Below, piece by piece: positions 42,373 to 51,858 of a stretch of DNA of 64,000 bases (positions within the stretch are counted from its first letter, which is position 1; the number at the start of each line of letters is the position of its first letter). Source of the stretch: Pseudomonas sichuanensis (GTDB taxonomy: Bacteria; Pseudomonadota; Gammaproteobacteria; Pseudomonadales; Pseudomonadaceae); contig NZ_QKVM01000029.1 in NCBI RefSeq assembly GCF_003231305.1, positions 1-64,000 of the forward strand, in the 5' to 3' direction. Under the pieces are notes generated by a model. That model had not been told where the DNA came from. It saw only the letters and a list, made by a program, of their open reading frames with translations, and ran no database searches. A program made the translations under genes and the position numbers.

Positions 42373-45300
42373 ATGTCCGGCACGACCACCCCCTCCGCAA
42401 CAGACGCCTTCATTGCACAGCAACTGCCCGTATGGCTCAGATCCGCCAGTGTCGATCAGTTGCAAGCCCTGCGGGCGCGCTTCCTGGCGCACCGAGCGAC
42501 CCAGGATCGGCTTGCCGAGGCCTGGCGCCAGATCGAGTCGCCGACCGAGTTCGCCCGGCCACTGTTCGAACGGATGCTGTCGCGCGGGCTGGGTATCGAG
42601 CAGCCGTTGGAGGTACTGCATTGGGAGGAGGTTTTCCAGCGTTTCCAGCGTGATACTTCGCCGTTTCTCCCCGAGTTTTCCATGCCAGGCGGCACGATAA
42701 CCCGGGTCACGCTGCGAGAGCCGGCGTTGCAGCGAATGCTGCAGAACTTCGAGCAAGGCCAGTCGTTTTTCCCAGGCACCGGGTTTGCGCAGGGTGCCGC
42801 GCTGCAGGGGGAGGGCCCGGACCTGCCGTTACCGGTAGCACTGGACAAGCTGGTGGAGCAGTGTCGTTCGCTGGACGTCGGCAAGCGCTACCAGGAGCAT
42901 CTGCAGGCCAGGCTCGATACCGATTTACGGCAACAGATGGCCGACGACGGGCGTCTGGGGCTGGGCGTTGCCGCTCAGATTGCAGCGATGAAGCAGGAAA
43001 TCGACGAAGACGTATTGAGCCTGTTGCTCAAGGCCAGTGACGGGCAATTGATCACCCATCCGGACAGCGCGTTCATCAGCGTGCAGGCACTGGACCTGCT
43101 GGATTGCCCGATCGATGGGGCGTTGCTGTTCGTCCTCAGCGATGACCTGGCGAGCACTAGGGTCAAGGGGGTGGTGTGCTATCTGCCGGGTGCACCACAG
43201 GCCGTCTTGAAACGATATGACGGCTGGTCGCACCTCAATGCCGGCCTGGGTGCTCTGGTCGGGCAGCCGGCATTCCAGGGGTATCTGTTGCAGCGCGTGG
43301 CGCTTGGCCAGCGGGCGCGATTCATCACGACGCTACGCACCCGAGTGCAGGACAGCACCCCTGACATGCAACCTCGAGGCAAGGTGAGCCGCGTCGATGT
43401 CTTCACTGTCCTGGCCCAGCGACAGGTCGAGCGGATCCTGCAGGATGCGTGCTTGCTGGTGGTGCCCACTCAGCAGGTCGATGCCGCGGCGTCCAGGCGC
43501 CGACGCGAAGAGCTGGAAGAGGTGGGCCTGACGCTGCTCAATCTGGCAGCATTCTTCGTGCCGGGGGTGGGGGAGCTGCTACTGGCGAAGATGCTCCAGG
43601 AAACGCTGTCGCAGGTGTATGAAGGGGTTGCCGACTGGAGCAAGGGGCGTGATCACGAAGCCTTGGAGCACCTTCTCAACGTAGCGCAGACGGTGGTCGG
43701 CAACACCCTGGTGGCAGGCGGCGCCGTTGCGGCGCGACGCTTCGTCGGCAGCGCGTTCGTCGACGGTCTGAAGCCGGTCACGGTCATGCCGGGCAAGGAG
43801 CGGTTGTGGTCGGACGATCTGCAGCCCTACCGCACTGCGGGTCTGCCAGGCAGTGCCACACTTACCGAGCTTGGCCTGTACGGCGATGGGCAACGCCATT
43901 GGTGGCGAAATGCAGATGACTACTATGAGGTTCACCAGGCCCGCCCCGCTGCCAACTGGTCCCTGCGTCACCCTGGCAATGACGCTGCCTATGGCCCCGA
44001 GCTGGTCAGCAACGGCGAACGTGCCTGGCGTCTTGCTCATGATGAGCCTCAGGCGTGGAGCGGCAGCGGGCGCATGCTGGGGGCGCTGTGGCCAGGGGCG
44101 CAGGCCTGGTCGCCTGCGCGGGTCGCGCAGATCCTCAAGGTCGCCGGCATCGACGAGGACGGGCTGCGTGGATTGCTGGTGGAAAACCGTCCGTTGCCCA
44201 TCACCTTGCGCGACACGGTTGAACGGTTCGAGGTGAGTGACGCCATCGAAACCTTTTTCACGGCACTGGGCAGGGGCGAGGTGATGTCCGGATCCGGCGA
44301 GTACTTCGCGTGGTGCTTGCGTCAGCCCGAGATCGCGGGGCTGCAGGAGGTCGAGCAGCGCGCTGCGATACTGCTGCACGCCCGAGCCCTGCGTGGCAGG
44401 CTGCTCGAGCACTTTGCGGCCCGCTACGTAAACCCAGACGCGTTGCTGGGCCTGGTCCAGCGTGACTTTCCAGGGTTGCCCGACGCCTATGCTGCCGCCG
44501 TGCTGCGCGAAGCCACGACAGCTCAGCGCCAGCGCATGACCGAGGCGTGGCGAGTGCCGCTGGCACTGACCGAAAAAGCCCGTGAGCTGTTGCGCGAAGC
44601 CAAGCTGACCCGCGCGCTGGAAGGGTTGTATCTGCAAGACAGCCACTGCGACGAGACCTGCGCCCTGGTGCTTTCGCTGCTTTCGCGCCAGGCTGCATGG
44701 CCGCAAAGCATCAACCTGGAGATACGTCAGGGCAGCGACAGTGGGCGCCGCCTGGGGCTCATCTTCCCTCAAGGACAGCCTGGGCTGTTGACCACCCTGG
44801 TGCGCAATGAGGGGCGCTACCGGTTGTACAACGAAGGCCGCGCCTCGGACGTCGAGGTAGACGAGCCCAGGGGCTGGGAGCAGGTGCTGCTGGCCATGCT
44901 GGCGCCGAGCGATCGGCAGCGCCTGGGCTGGGCCGGAGATGACGCCCCGGCCAAGGTGCGCCGGATGCTGCAACAATCCTTGCCGTCGTCGCGTCGAGAC
45001 ATAGCGCAATCCGTTGGCATTTCACCCGGTCGACCCTGGTTCAACCCTGGCAGGCGCATGCCCGATGGGCGCGTGGGCTACCCACTCGATGGGCGTGGTA
45101 ACCCCACGCTGGCAATGGAAAGCACATTCCGCGCGCGGGTGCGCGCGCTGTACCCGGGCATCGAAGAGGCCGAACTGGAAGCCTGGATGGCGGATTACCG
45201 GCAATCGCATCCGGTGGCGTTCAGTCGGCTGCTGCGCCACGAGCAGCAGTACCGCGATCTGCATGAGAGCCTGCAGGCGTGGATGAGCGAACAGGCCGAA

Positions 45301-46923
45301 CATCGAACGGCGCGCCAGCGAGTCGCCCAGGCGATCGGCCGTGCGTGGCAGTGGCGCGCAGAGCGGTTGGTCGACACCCAGGGCACCGGTTCCGGCATGC
45401 GCCTGAGCCTGGTCGGGGTGGCCGCCCATGGCTTGCCCGACATACCGGTGGGGGTGAGCTTCCCCCACGTTACCGAGCTGGTGCTGGTCGATCTGGCGCT
45501 TCAGTCATTGCCTGAACGCTTCTTGCAGTGTTTCCCCAATACCCGCTGGTGCAACCTGAGCAACAACCGGCTGACCCAGTTGCCAAACGGACTGGGTTTG
45601 ATGACCCGCCTGTATGAGCTTAGGCTGAACAACAATCGCATTCGTCTGGACGAGCAGTCTTCGGCTGTGATGCAGACCCTCGGGCAGTTGCGGCTGCTGG
45701 ATGTGAGCGACAATCCGCTGGGGGCTGCCGACCTGCCACTGGACGCGCTGCGTCGCCTGCGAGAGTTGCATGCGCGAAACTGTCGGCTGCAGCGCTTGCC
45801 TGCGAACCTGCTGTGGTCCAGCTATCTGGAACTGGCGGATCTGCGTGACAACCAGATCGCCACGCTGCAACCGATCGTTTTCCAGACACCGTACAGCTTC
45901 CGCCAAGCCTTGCTGCTGGCTGGCAACCCCTTGCCCGCCAGCGCCCATGCCCGGCTGATGCAGCCAAGCAGCAGCGTGCTTGAAGCGGTCAGCGAGGGTG
46001 CCGCCGGCGGCACGCAGGAGGTCACCGTGGAGCAGGCTCGGCAGATCTGGGTGGGCGGCGAGGATGAAGCGCTGCGTGAGCGGCGCCAGCAGCAATGGGA
46101 CTCGCTGGCCGCCGAGCCCGAGAGTGAAGCGCTGTTCCAGTTGTTCGCCGAACTCACCGGCACCAGTGACTATCGTGAAGCCCGCGAAGACCTGGGCAGC
46201 CGCTTGTGGGACATGATCGAGGCCGCGTCCGGGCAGAGCACGCTGCGCGAGGAGTTGTTCAACTGGGCGGGTGCGGGACGTACCTGCGTGGACAGTGTGA
46301 TCGGCTGCTTCAGCGCTCTGGAGGTGCGTGTCCAGGTGGCGCAGATGTTGCGTGACGCAGACGCCGGGCAAGCTGAGGGCAGGCGCCTGGAGATGGCGCG
46401 GCGGCTGTTCCGCCTGGAACAGGTCCAGGCGTATGCCCGTGCCGACCTGCCACGGGTGGAACGTGCCTTGCGCAGGCAGTACCCGGACGAAAGCGTCGAT
46501 GAGGTCGAAGTGGACCTGGCATACCGAATCGGTCTTGCCGAGCGCCTGTCATTGCCGCGCCAACCCAGGACCATGCAATTCAGGGCCATGGCTCACGTCA
46601 ACGACGAGCAACTCGCGGATGCCGAGCGCAGCGTGCGTGCCGCTGAGGCGGATAGTGAAGGACTGGCACGCTTCATCAGTCAGCGCGATTTCTGGCAGGC
46701 GTACCTGAAACAGCAGCATGCGACCAGCCTGGATGAGGTCCAGGAGCCCTTCTTCGTTGACCTGGAGCGGCTGGATGAGCGGCGGATGGCGGGTGAAGTC
46801 AACGAGGGTGAATACCTTGCGCAGGCTGACACCTTGCGTCAGGCGCTGCTGGAGGCCGAGCAGTCCTGGTACCTGCGCTTGACCCAGGAGGCCTTGGCCA
46901 GGGCGGCGCCCGGCGAGCGCTGA
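42373..46923 (+). CDS. Second giant effector-like protein: DUF6543-like region, LRR, NEL-type E3 ligase domain
   Basis: This 1516-residue paralogue of the preceding gene shares its whole layout: hydrophobic segment (about 384-406, VGLTLLNLAAFFVPGVGELL), GSAFVDGLKPV, LRGLLVENRPLPITLRDT, PWFNPGRR...DGRVGY near 889, LRRs at about 1020-1166 (WCNLSNNRLTQLPNGLG, LYELRLNNNRIRL), and a C-terminal NEL-like domain with RTCVDSVIGCFSALEV. The candidate catalytic Cys is again residue 1305, with Asp1307. Sequence divergence is high, so this is not a recent duplication. It follows the first gene by 91 bp, probably on the same transcript, behind a hairpin covering its ribosome site. Confidence 0.8.
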   Translation: MSGTTTPSATDAFIAQQLPVWLRSASVDQLQALRARFLAHRATQDRLAEAWRQIESPTEFARPLFERMLSRGLGIEQPLEVLHWEEVFQRFQRDTSPFLPEFSMPGGTITRVTLREPALQRMLQNFEQGQSFFPGTGFAQGAALQGEGPDLPLPVALDKLVEQCRSLDVGKRYQEHLQARLDTDLRQQMADDGRLGLGVAAQIAAMKQEIDEDVLSLLLKASDGQLITHPDSAFISVQALDLLDCPIDGALLFVLSDDLASTRVKGVVCYLPGAPQAVLKRYDGWSHLNAGLGALVGQPAFQGYLLQRVALGQRARFITTLRTRVQDSTPDMQPRGKVSRVDVFTVLAQRQVERILQDACLLVVPTQQVDAAASRRRREELEEVGLTLLNLAAFFVPGVGELLLAKMLQETLSQVYEGVADWSKGRDHEALEHLLNVAQTVVGNTLVAGGAVAARRFVGSAFVDGLKPVTVMPGKERLWSDDLQPYRTAGLPGSATLTELGLYGDGQRHWWRNADDYYEVHQARPAANWSLRHPGNDAAYGPELVSNGERAWRLAHDEPQAWSGSGRMLGALWPGAQAWSPARVAQILKVAGIDEDGLRGLLVENRPLPITLRDTVERFEVSDAIETFFTALGRGEVMSGSGEYFAWCLRQPEIAGLQEVEQRAAILLHARALRGRLLEHFAARYVNPDALLGLVQRDFPGLPDAYAAAVLREATTAQRQRMTEAWRVPLALTEKARELLREAKLTRALEGLYLQDSHCDETCALVLSLLSRQAAWPQSINLEIRQGSDSGRRLGLIFPQGQPGLLTTLVRNEGRYRLYNEGRASDVEVDEPRGWEQVLLAMLAPSDRQRLGWAGDDAPAKVRRMLQQSLPSSRRDIAQSVGISPGRPWFNPGRRMPDGRVGYPLDGRGNPTLAMESTFRARVRALYPGIEEAELEAWMADYRQSHPVAFSRLLRHEQQYRDLHESLQAWMSEQAEHRTARQRVAQAIGRAWQWRAERLVDTQGTGSGMRLSLVGVAAHGLPDIPVGVSFPHVTELVLVDLALQSLPERFLQCFPNTRWCNLSNNRLTQLPNGLGLMTRLYELRLNNNRIRLDEQSSAVMQTLGQLRLLDVSDNPLGAADLPLDALRRLRELHARNCRLQRLPANLLWSSYLELADLRDNQIATLQPIVFQTPYSFRQALLLAGNPLPASAHARLMQPSSSVLEAVSEGAAGGTQEVTVEQARQIWVGGEDEALRERRQQQWDSLAAEPESEALFQLFAELTGTSDYREAREDLGSRLWDMIEAASGQSTLREELFNWAGAGRTCVDSVIGCFSALEVRVQVAQMLRDADAGQAEGRRLEMARRLFRLEQVQAYARADLPRVERALRRQYPDESVDEVEVDLAYRIGLAERLSLPRQPRTMQFRAMAHVNDEQLADAERSVRAAEADSEGLARFISQRDFWQAYLKQQHATSLDEVQEPFFVDLERLDERRMAGEVNEGEYLAQADTLRQALLEAEQSWYLRLTQEALARAAPGER

Positions 46924-47076
46924 TGATGGTTTGATCGCCCCTGGCTCGCCTGCCTTGCGCAGCGGCCAAACCGGTCATCCAGATTGACGCCTTTGGCCAT
47001 TGCCGGGGTGGGTGAGCGGCGCGAACATCGTCAGACCAATGGTGCACTCCAACAATAAGAAGCCAGGAGTCTGACG

Positions 47077-48723
47077 ATGCGCGATTACGCCGAGGCCGCC
47101 CGTTCGTTCAACTACGCCCAGGCCGCTGCTGCGGCCTTGCACGGCAACCTCGAAGCCCTCAACGCCTGCGTCGAATGCTGTGACCGGCATGTGGGCGAGG
47201 ACAAGCCTGCGCTGGTCTGGGAGGACCGCGACGGCAACGGTGCCCGCTACAGTTTCGAACAGTTGCAGGCGCTCGCCGCGCGCTTCGCCAACGTGCTCGG
47301 TGCGCAAGGTGTGGTGGCGGGGGACCGGGTTGCCGGCCTGATGCCGCGCACGCCCGAACTGCTGGTGACGATACTGGCCACCTGGCGCCTGGGCGCGGTG
47401 TACCAGCCGTTGTTCACCGCCTTCGGCCCCAAGGCCATCGAGCACCGCCTGGAGCAGTCGCAAGCCCGGCTGGTGGTCACCGATCGCAATAACCGAGCCA
47501 AGCTCGATGACGTTGTCGGTTGCCCGACCGTCATCACCGTGGGCGCGGCACTGGGCGAGCTGGACTTCCAGCAGGCGCTCGAAGCGGCCGATGCACATTG
47601 TGAGCCTGTGATGCGTACCGGCGACGATCCCTTCCTGCTGATGTTCACCTCCGGTACCACCGGGCCGGCCAAACCCCTGGAAGTACCGCTGCGTGCCATC
47701 GTCGCCTTCCAGGGCTACATGCGCGACGCCATCGGCTTGCGCACGGAGGACAACTTCTGGAACCTGGCCGACCCGGGCTGGGCCTATGGCCTGTATTACG
47801 CGGTCACTGGCCCGCTGTCGCTCGGCCATGCCACCACCTTCTACGATGGGCCGTTCAACGTCGAAAGCTGTGCGCGGGTCATCGACAAGCTGGGGATCAC
47901 CAACCTCGCCGGCTCGCCCACCGCGTACCGCCTGCTGATTGCGGCGGGCGAGGCGTTCGCCGACCCGATCAAGGGCCGCCTGCGAGTGGTCAGCAGCGCT
48001 GGCGAGCCGCTCAATCCGGAAGTGATTCGCTGGTTCGCCGACGAGCTGGGCGTGACCATTCACGACCATTACGGCCAGACCGAACTGGGCATGGTGCTGT
48101 GCAACCACCATGCGCTGGAGCATCCGGTGCACCTGGGTTCGGCCGGCTTCGCCATCCCCGGCCACCGCATTGTGGTGGTGGACGAGCAGGGCTTTGAGCT
48201 GCCCGCCGGCCAGCCGGGCATCCTGGCGGTGGATCGCGAGCAGTCGCCGCTGTGCTGGTTCGCCGGCTATCACGGTTTGCCGACCAAGGCGTTCGTCGGC
48301 AAGTACTACCTGTCCGGCGACACCGTCGAGCTCAACCAGGACGGCAGCATCAGTTTTGTCGGCCGCAGCGACGATGTGATCACCACCTCCGGTTACCGGG
48401 TCGGCCCGTTCGACGTGGAGAGCGCGCTGATCGAACACCCGGCGGTGATCGAGGCAGCAGTGATCGGCAAGCCAGACCCGGAGCGCACCGAGCTGATCAA
48501 GGCGTTCGTGGTGCTGGCCAAGGGGTACGCGGGCAGCCCCGAGCTTGAGGAATCCCTGCGTCAGCACGTGCGCCAGCGTCTGTACGCCCACGCCTATCCG
48601 CGTGAAATCGAATTCGTCGGCGAGCTGCCCAAGACCCCGAGCGGCAAGCTGCAACGCTTCATCCTGCGCAACCAGGAAATCGCCAAACAACAAGCCGTGC
48701 AGCCGATCGCTGCGGGCGCCTGA
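47077..48723 (+). CDS. fadDx: Acyl-CoA synthetase (AMP-forming), FadDx-like
   Basis: The 548-residue ANL-superfamily ligase activates a carboxylic acid to its acyl-CoA. The P-loop is FTSGTTGPAKPL, and later motifs are YGQTELG (A5), YLSGDTVELNQDGSISFVGRSDDVI (A7-A8) and PSGKLQRF with the catalytic Lys. Five co-oriented genes follow in the order known for the P. putida fadDx-fadB2x-fadAx-acd-fadBx cluster, linked to branched-chain/short acyl-CoA catabolism. AGGAG lies 7 bases before the ATG. Substrate is inferred. Confidence 0.88.
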   Translation: MRDYAEAARSFNYAQAAAAALHGNLEALNACVECCDRHVGEDKPALVWEDRDGNGARYSFEQLQALAARFANVLGAQGVVAGDRVAGLMPRTPELLVTILATWRLGAVYQPLFTAFGPKAIEHRLEQSQARLVVTDRNNRAKLDDVVGCPTVITVGAALGELDFQQALEAADAHCEPVMRTGDDPFLLMFTSGTTGPAKPLEVPLRAIVAFQGYMRDAIGLRTEDNFWNLADPGWAYGLYYAVTGPLSLGHATTFYDGPFNVESCARVIDKLGITNLAGSPTAYRLLIAAGEAFADPIKGRLRVVSSAGEPLNPEVIRWFADELGVTIHDHYGQTELGMVLCNHHALEHPVHLGSAGFAIPGHRIVVVDEQGFELPAGQPGILAVDREQSPLCWFAGYHGLPTKAFVGKYYLSGDTVELNQDGSISFVGRSDDVITTSGYRVGPFDVESALIEHPAVIEAAVIGKPDPERTELIKAFVVLAKGYAGSPELEESLRQHVRQRLYAHAYPREIEFVGELPKTPSGKLQRFILRNQEIAKQQAVQPIAAGA

Positions 48724-48735
48724 AGGAAACCCGAC

Positions 48736-49503
48736 ATGCATATCCAGAACAAGCACTTCATTGTCAGCGGCGCGGCCTCGGGCCTGGGCGCCGCCACCGC
48801 GCACATGCTCATCGAAGCCGGCGCCAAGGTCATGCTGGTCGACCTGAACGCCGTCGCCGTCGAGGCCAAGGCCCGTGAGCTGGGTGACAATGCCCGCTTC
48901 GCGGTGGCCGACATCAGCGACGAGCAGGCCGCCAAGGCAGCGGTGGATGCTGCCGTCAGCGCCTTCGGCAGCCTGCACGGGCTGGTCAACTGCGCGGGTA
49001 TCGTCGGTGCCGAGAAAGTGCTGGGCAAGAACGGCCCGCACGCCCTGGGCAGCTTCGCCAAGGTCATCAACGTCAACCTGATCGGCAGCTTCAACCTGCT
49101 GCGCCTGGCTGCCGCGGCCATGGCCGAGGGCCAGGCCGACGAGGGCGGTGAGCGTGGGGTGGTCATCAACACCGCCTCCATTGCCGCCTACGACGGTCAG
49201 ATCGGCCAGGCCGCCTATGCCGCCTCCAAGGGCGCGATCGCCAGCCTGACCCTGCCGGCTGCCCGTGAACTGGCGCGCTTCGGCATCCGCGTGATGACCA
49301 TCGCCCCGGGCATCTTCGAAACCCCGATGATGGCCGGCATGACCGAGGAAGTGCGCGCGTCCCTGGCTGCCGGGGTGCCATTCCCACCGCGCCTGGGCCG
49401 CCCGCAGGAATACGCCGCGCTCGCCCGCCACATCATCGAGAACAGCATGCTCAACGGCGAGGTGATCCGCCTCGACGGCGCGCTGCGCATGGCTGCCAAA
49501 TAA
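48736..49503 (+). CDS. fadB2x: Short-chain dehydrogenase, 3-hydroxyacyl-CoA dehydrogenase type 2
   Basis: This is a 255-residue SDR with the NAD motif SGAASGLGAATA, NCAGIVG, active-site Ser in NTASIAAYDGQIGQ and YAASKGA (Tyr-Lys). It resembles 17beta-HSD10/3-hydroxy-2-methylbutyryl-CoA dehydrogenases that act in isoleucine breakdown. It lies 12 bp after the acyl-CoA synthetase and 12 bp before the thiolase start, with AAGGAA before its ATG. Confidence 0.9.
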   Translation: MHIQNKHFIVSGAASGLGAATAHMLIEAGAKVMLVDLNAVAVEAKARELGDNARFAVADISDEQAAKAAVDAAVSAFGSLHGLVNCAGIVGAEKVLGKNGPHALGSFAKVINVNLIGSFNLLRLAAAAMAEGQADEGGERGVVINTASIAAYDGQIGQAAYAASKGAIASLTLPAARELARFGIRVMTIAPGIFETPMMAGMTEEVRASLAAGVPFPPRLGRPQEYAALARHIIENSMLNGEVIRLDGALRMAAK

Positions 49504-49515
49504 GGAGCAATGAAC

Positions 49516-50709
49516 ATGACCCTCGCCAATGACCCCATCGTTATCGTCAGCGCCGTGCGCACGCCCATGGGCGGCCTGCAGGGCGACCTCAAGAGCCTGA
49601 CCGCGCCGCAGTTGGGCAGCGCGGCGATCCGCGCCGCCGTGGAGCGCGCCGGCATCGATGCCGCCAGCGTCCAGGAGGTGTTGTTCGGCTGCGTGCTGCC
49701 CGCCGGGCTTGGCCAGGCCCCGGCACGCCAAGCCGCCCTGGGCGCCGGCCTGGGCAAGCACACCACTTGCACCACCCTGAACAAGATGTGCGGTTCGGGC
49801 ATGCAGGCGGCGATCCTGGCCCATGACCAACTGCTGGCCGGCAGCGCCGAGGTGATCGTCGCCGGTGGCATGGAGAGCATGACCAATGCACCCTACCTGC
49901 TGGACAAGGCCCGTGGCGGCTACCGCATGGGCCACGGCAAGATCATCGACCACATGTTCATGGACGGGCTGGAAGACGCCTACGACAAGGGCCGGCTGAT
50001 GGGCACCTTCGCCGAGGACTGCGCGCAGAACGGCGCATTCAGCCGTGAGGCCCAGGACAACTTCGCCATCGCCTCGCTGACCCGGGCGCAGGACGCCATC
50101 AAGAACGGCCGCTTCGCTGCCGAAATCGTTCCGGTGGAAGTCACCGAGGGTAGGGAAAAGCGCGTTATCAAGGATGACGAACAGCCACCCAAAGCGCGCC
50201 TGGACAAGATCCCGCAGCTCAAGCCGGCCTTCCGCGAAGGCGGCACCGTGACCGCGGCCAACTCAAGCTCGATCTCCGACGGCGCCGCGGCACTGGTGCT
50301 GATGCGTCGCTCGGAGGCCGAGAAACGCGGCCTCAAGCCGCTGGCGCTGATCCACGGTCACGCGGCTTTCGCCGACACCCCGGCGCTGTTCCCCACCGCC
50401 CCCATCGGCGCCATCGACAAGCTGCTGAAACGCACCGGCTGGGACCTGGCAGAGGTCGACCTGTTCGAGATCAACGAGGCCTTCGCCGTGGTCACCCTGG
50501 CCGCGATGAAGCACCTCGACCTGCCCCACGACAAGGTCAACATCCATGGCGGTGCCTGCGCCCTGGGCCACCCGATCGGCGCCTCGGGCGCGCGTATCCT
50601 GGTGACCCTGCTGTCGGCTTTGCGCCAGAACAACCTGCGCCGTGGCGTGGCGGCCATCTGCATCGGCGGTGGCGAGGCCACGGCCATGGCCGTCGAATGC
50701 CTGTACTGA
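49516..50709 (+). CDS. fadAx: Acetyl-CoA C-acyltransferase (thiolase), FadAx-like
   Basis: This 397-residue thiolase cleaves 3-ketoacyl-CoA to acetyl-CoA and a shortened acyl-CoA. The nucleophilic Cys is in NKMCGSGMQAA; ANSSSISDGAAALVLM, NEAFAV, GGACALGHPIGASGAR (His) and CIGGGEATA complete the family set. I chose the ATG at 49516 because GGAG is 8 bases upstream; the ATG at 49510 is only 2 bases from it. Together with the SDR it probably degrades 2-methyl-3-ketobutyryl-CoA. Confidence 0.93.
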   Translation: MTLANDPIVIVSAVRTPMGGLQGDLKSLTAPQLGSAAIRAAVERAGIDAASVQEVLFGCVLPAGLGQAPARQAALGAGLGKHTTCTTLNKMCGSGMQAAILAHDQLLAGSAEVIVAGGMESMTNAPYLLDKARGGYRMGHGKIIDHMFMDGLEDAYDKGRLMGTFAEDCAQNGAFSREAQDNFAIASLTRAQDAIKNGRFAAEIVPVEVTEGREKRVIKDDEQPPKARLDKIPQLKPAFREGGTVTAANSSSISDGAAALVLMRRSEAEKRGLKPLALIHGHAAFADTPALFPTAPIGAIDKLLKRTGWDLAEVDLFEINEAFAVVTLAAMKHLDLPHDKVNIHGGACALGHPIGASGARILVTLLSALRQNNLRRGVAAICIGGGEATAMAVECLY

Positions 50710-50717
50710 GGTGAGCC

Positions 50718-51845
50718 ATGTTGGTAACTGACGAGCAACAACAGATCGCCGACGCCGTGCGTGCTTTCGCCCAGGAGCGGTTGAAGCCGTTCGCCGAGCA
50801 ATGGGACAAAGAGCACCGCTTCCCCAAGGAGGCCATCGAGGAAATGGCCGAACTTGGCCTGTTCGGCATGCTGGTGCCGGAGCAGTACGGTGGTAGCGAC
50901 ACGGGCTATGTGGCCTACGCCATGGCCCTGGAAGAAATCGCCGCGGGTGACGGTGCCTGCTCGACCATCATGAGCGTGCACAACTCGGTGGGCTGCGTGC
51001 CGATCCTCAAGTTCGGCAGTGAAGCGCAAAAGCAGCAGTTCCTCACGCCGCTGGCCACGGGTGCGATGCTTGGCGCGTTCGCCCTGACCGAACCCCAGGC
51101 CGGCTCCGACGCCAGCAGCCTGAAGGCTCGCGCGCGCCTGGATGGTGACCACTACGTGCTCAACGGCAGCAAGCAGTTCATCACCTCCGGGCAGAACGCC
51201 GGGGTGGTGATCGTCTTCGCCGTCACCGACCCTGATGCCGGCAAACGGGGCATCAGCGCCTTCATCGTGCCGACCGACGCGCCCGGCTACCAGGTGGCGC
51301 GGGTCGAGGACAAACTCGGCCAGCACGCCTCCGATACCTGCCAGATCGTCTTCGACAATGTGCGGGTGCCGCTGGCCAACCGCCTGGGCGAAGAAGGGCA
51401 GGGCTACAAGATCGCCCTGGCCAACCTCGAAGGCGGGCGCATCGGCATCGCCTCGCAGGCGGTGGGCATGGCCCGCGCCGCCTTCGAGGTGGCCCGCGAC
51501 TATGCCAACGAACGCCAGAGCTTCGGCAAGCCGCTGATCGAACACCAGGCCGTGGCCTTCCGCCTGGCCGACATGGCAACCAGGATTGCCGTGGCCCGGC
51601 AGATGGTGCTGCATGCCGCTGCCCTGCGCGATGCCGGGCGCCCGGCGCTGGTGGAAGCCTCGATGGCCAAGCTTTTCGCCTCGGAAATGGCCGAAAAGGT
51701 CTGTTCGGATGCCTTGCAGACACTCGGTGGTTATGGCTATCTGAGCGACTTCCCGCTGGAGCGCATCTACCGCGATGTGCGGGTCTGCCAGATCTACGAA
51801 GGCACCAGCGACATTCAGCGCATGGTCATTGCGCGCAATCTTTGA
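50718..51845 (+). CDS. Acyl-CoA dehydrogenase (short/branched-chain type)
   Basis: The 375-residue FAD enzyme introduces the alpha-beta double bond in an acyl-CoA. Motifs are ALTEPQAGSDASSLK (FAD/substrate binding), GSKQFITSGQNA, ERQSFGKPLIEHQAVAF and the C-terminal IYEGTSDIQRMVIARNL containing the catalytic Glu. GAGGTGA precedes the ATG, 8 bp after the thiolase gene. The context suggests a 2-methylbutyryl- or similar short branched substrate. Confidence 0.92.
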   Translation: MLVTDEQQQIADAVRAFAQERLKPFAEQWDKEHRFPKEAIEEMAELGLFGMLVPEQYGGSDTGYVAYAMALEEIAAGDGACSTIMSVHNSVGCVPILKFGSEAQKQQFLTPLATGAMLGAFALTEPQAGSDASSLKARARLDGDHYVLNGSKQFITSGQNAGVVIVFAVTDPDAGKRGISAFIVPTDAPGYQVARVEDKLGQHASDTCQIVFDNVRVPLANRLGEEGQGYKIALANLEGGRIGIASQAVGMARAAFEVARDYANERQSFGKPLIEHQAVAFRLADMATRIAVARQMVLHAAALRDAGRPALVEASMAKLFASEMAEKVCSDALQTLGGYGYLSDFPLERIYRDVRVCQIYEGTSDIQRMVIARNL

Positions 51846-51858
51846 AGGAGCAGTCTGC

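Noticed and set aside
37734..46923. Recent tandem duplication of the effector genes
   Set aside because: The paralogues share layout and short motifs but differ over most of their sequence, so they diverged long ago.
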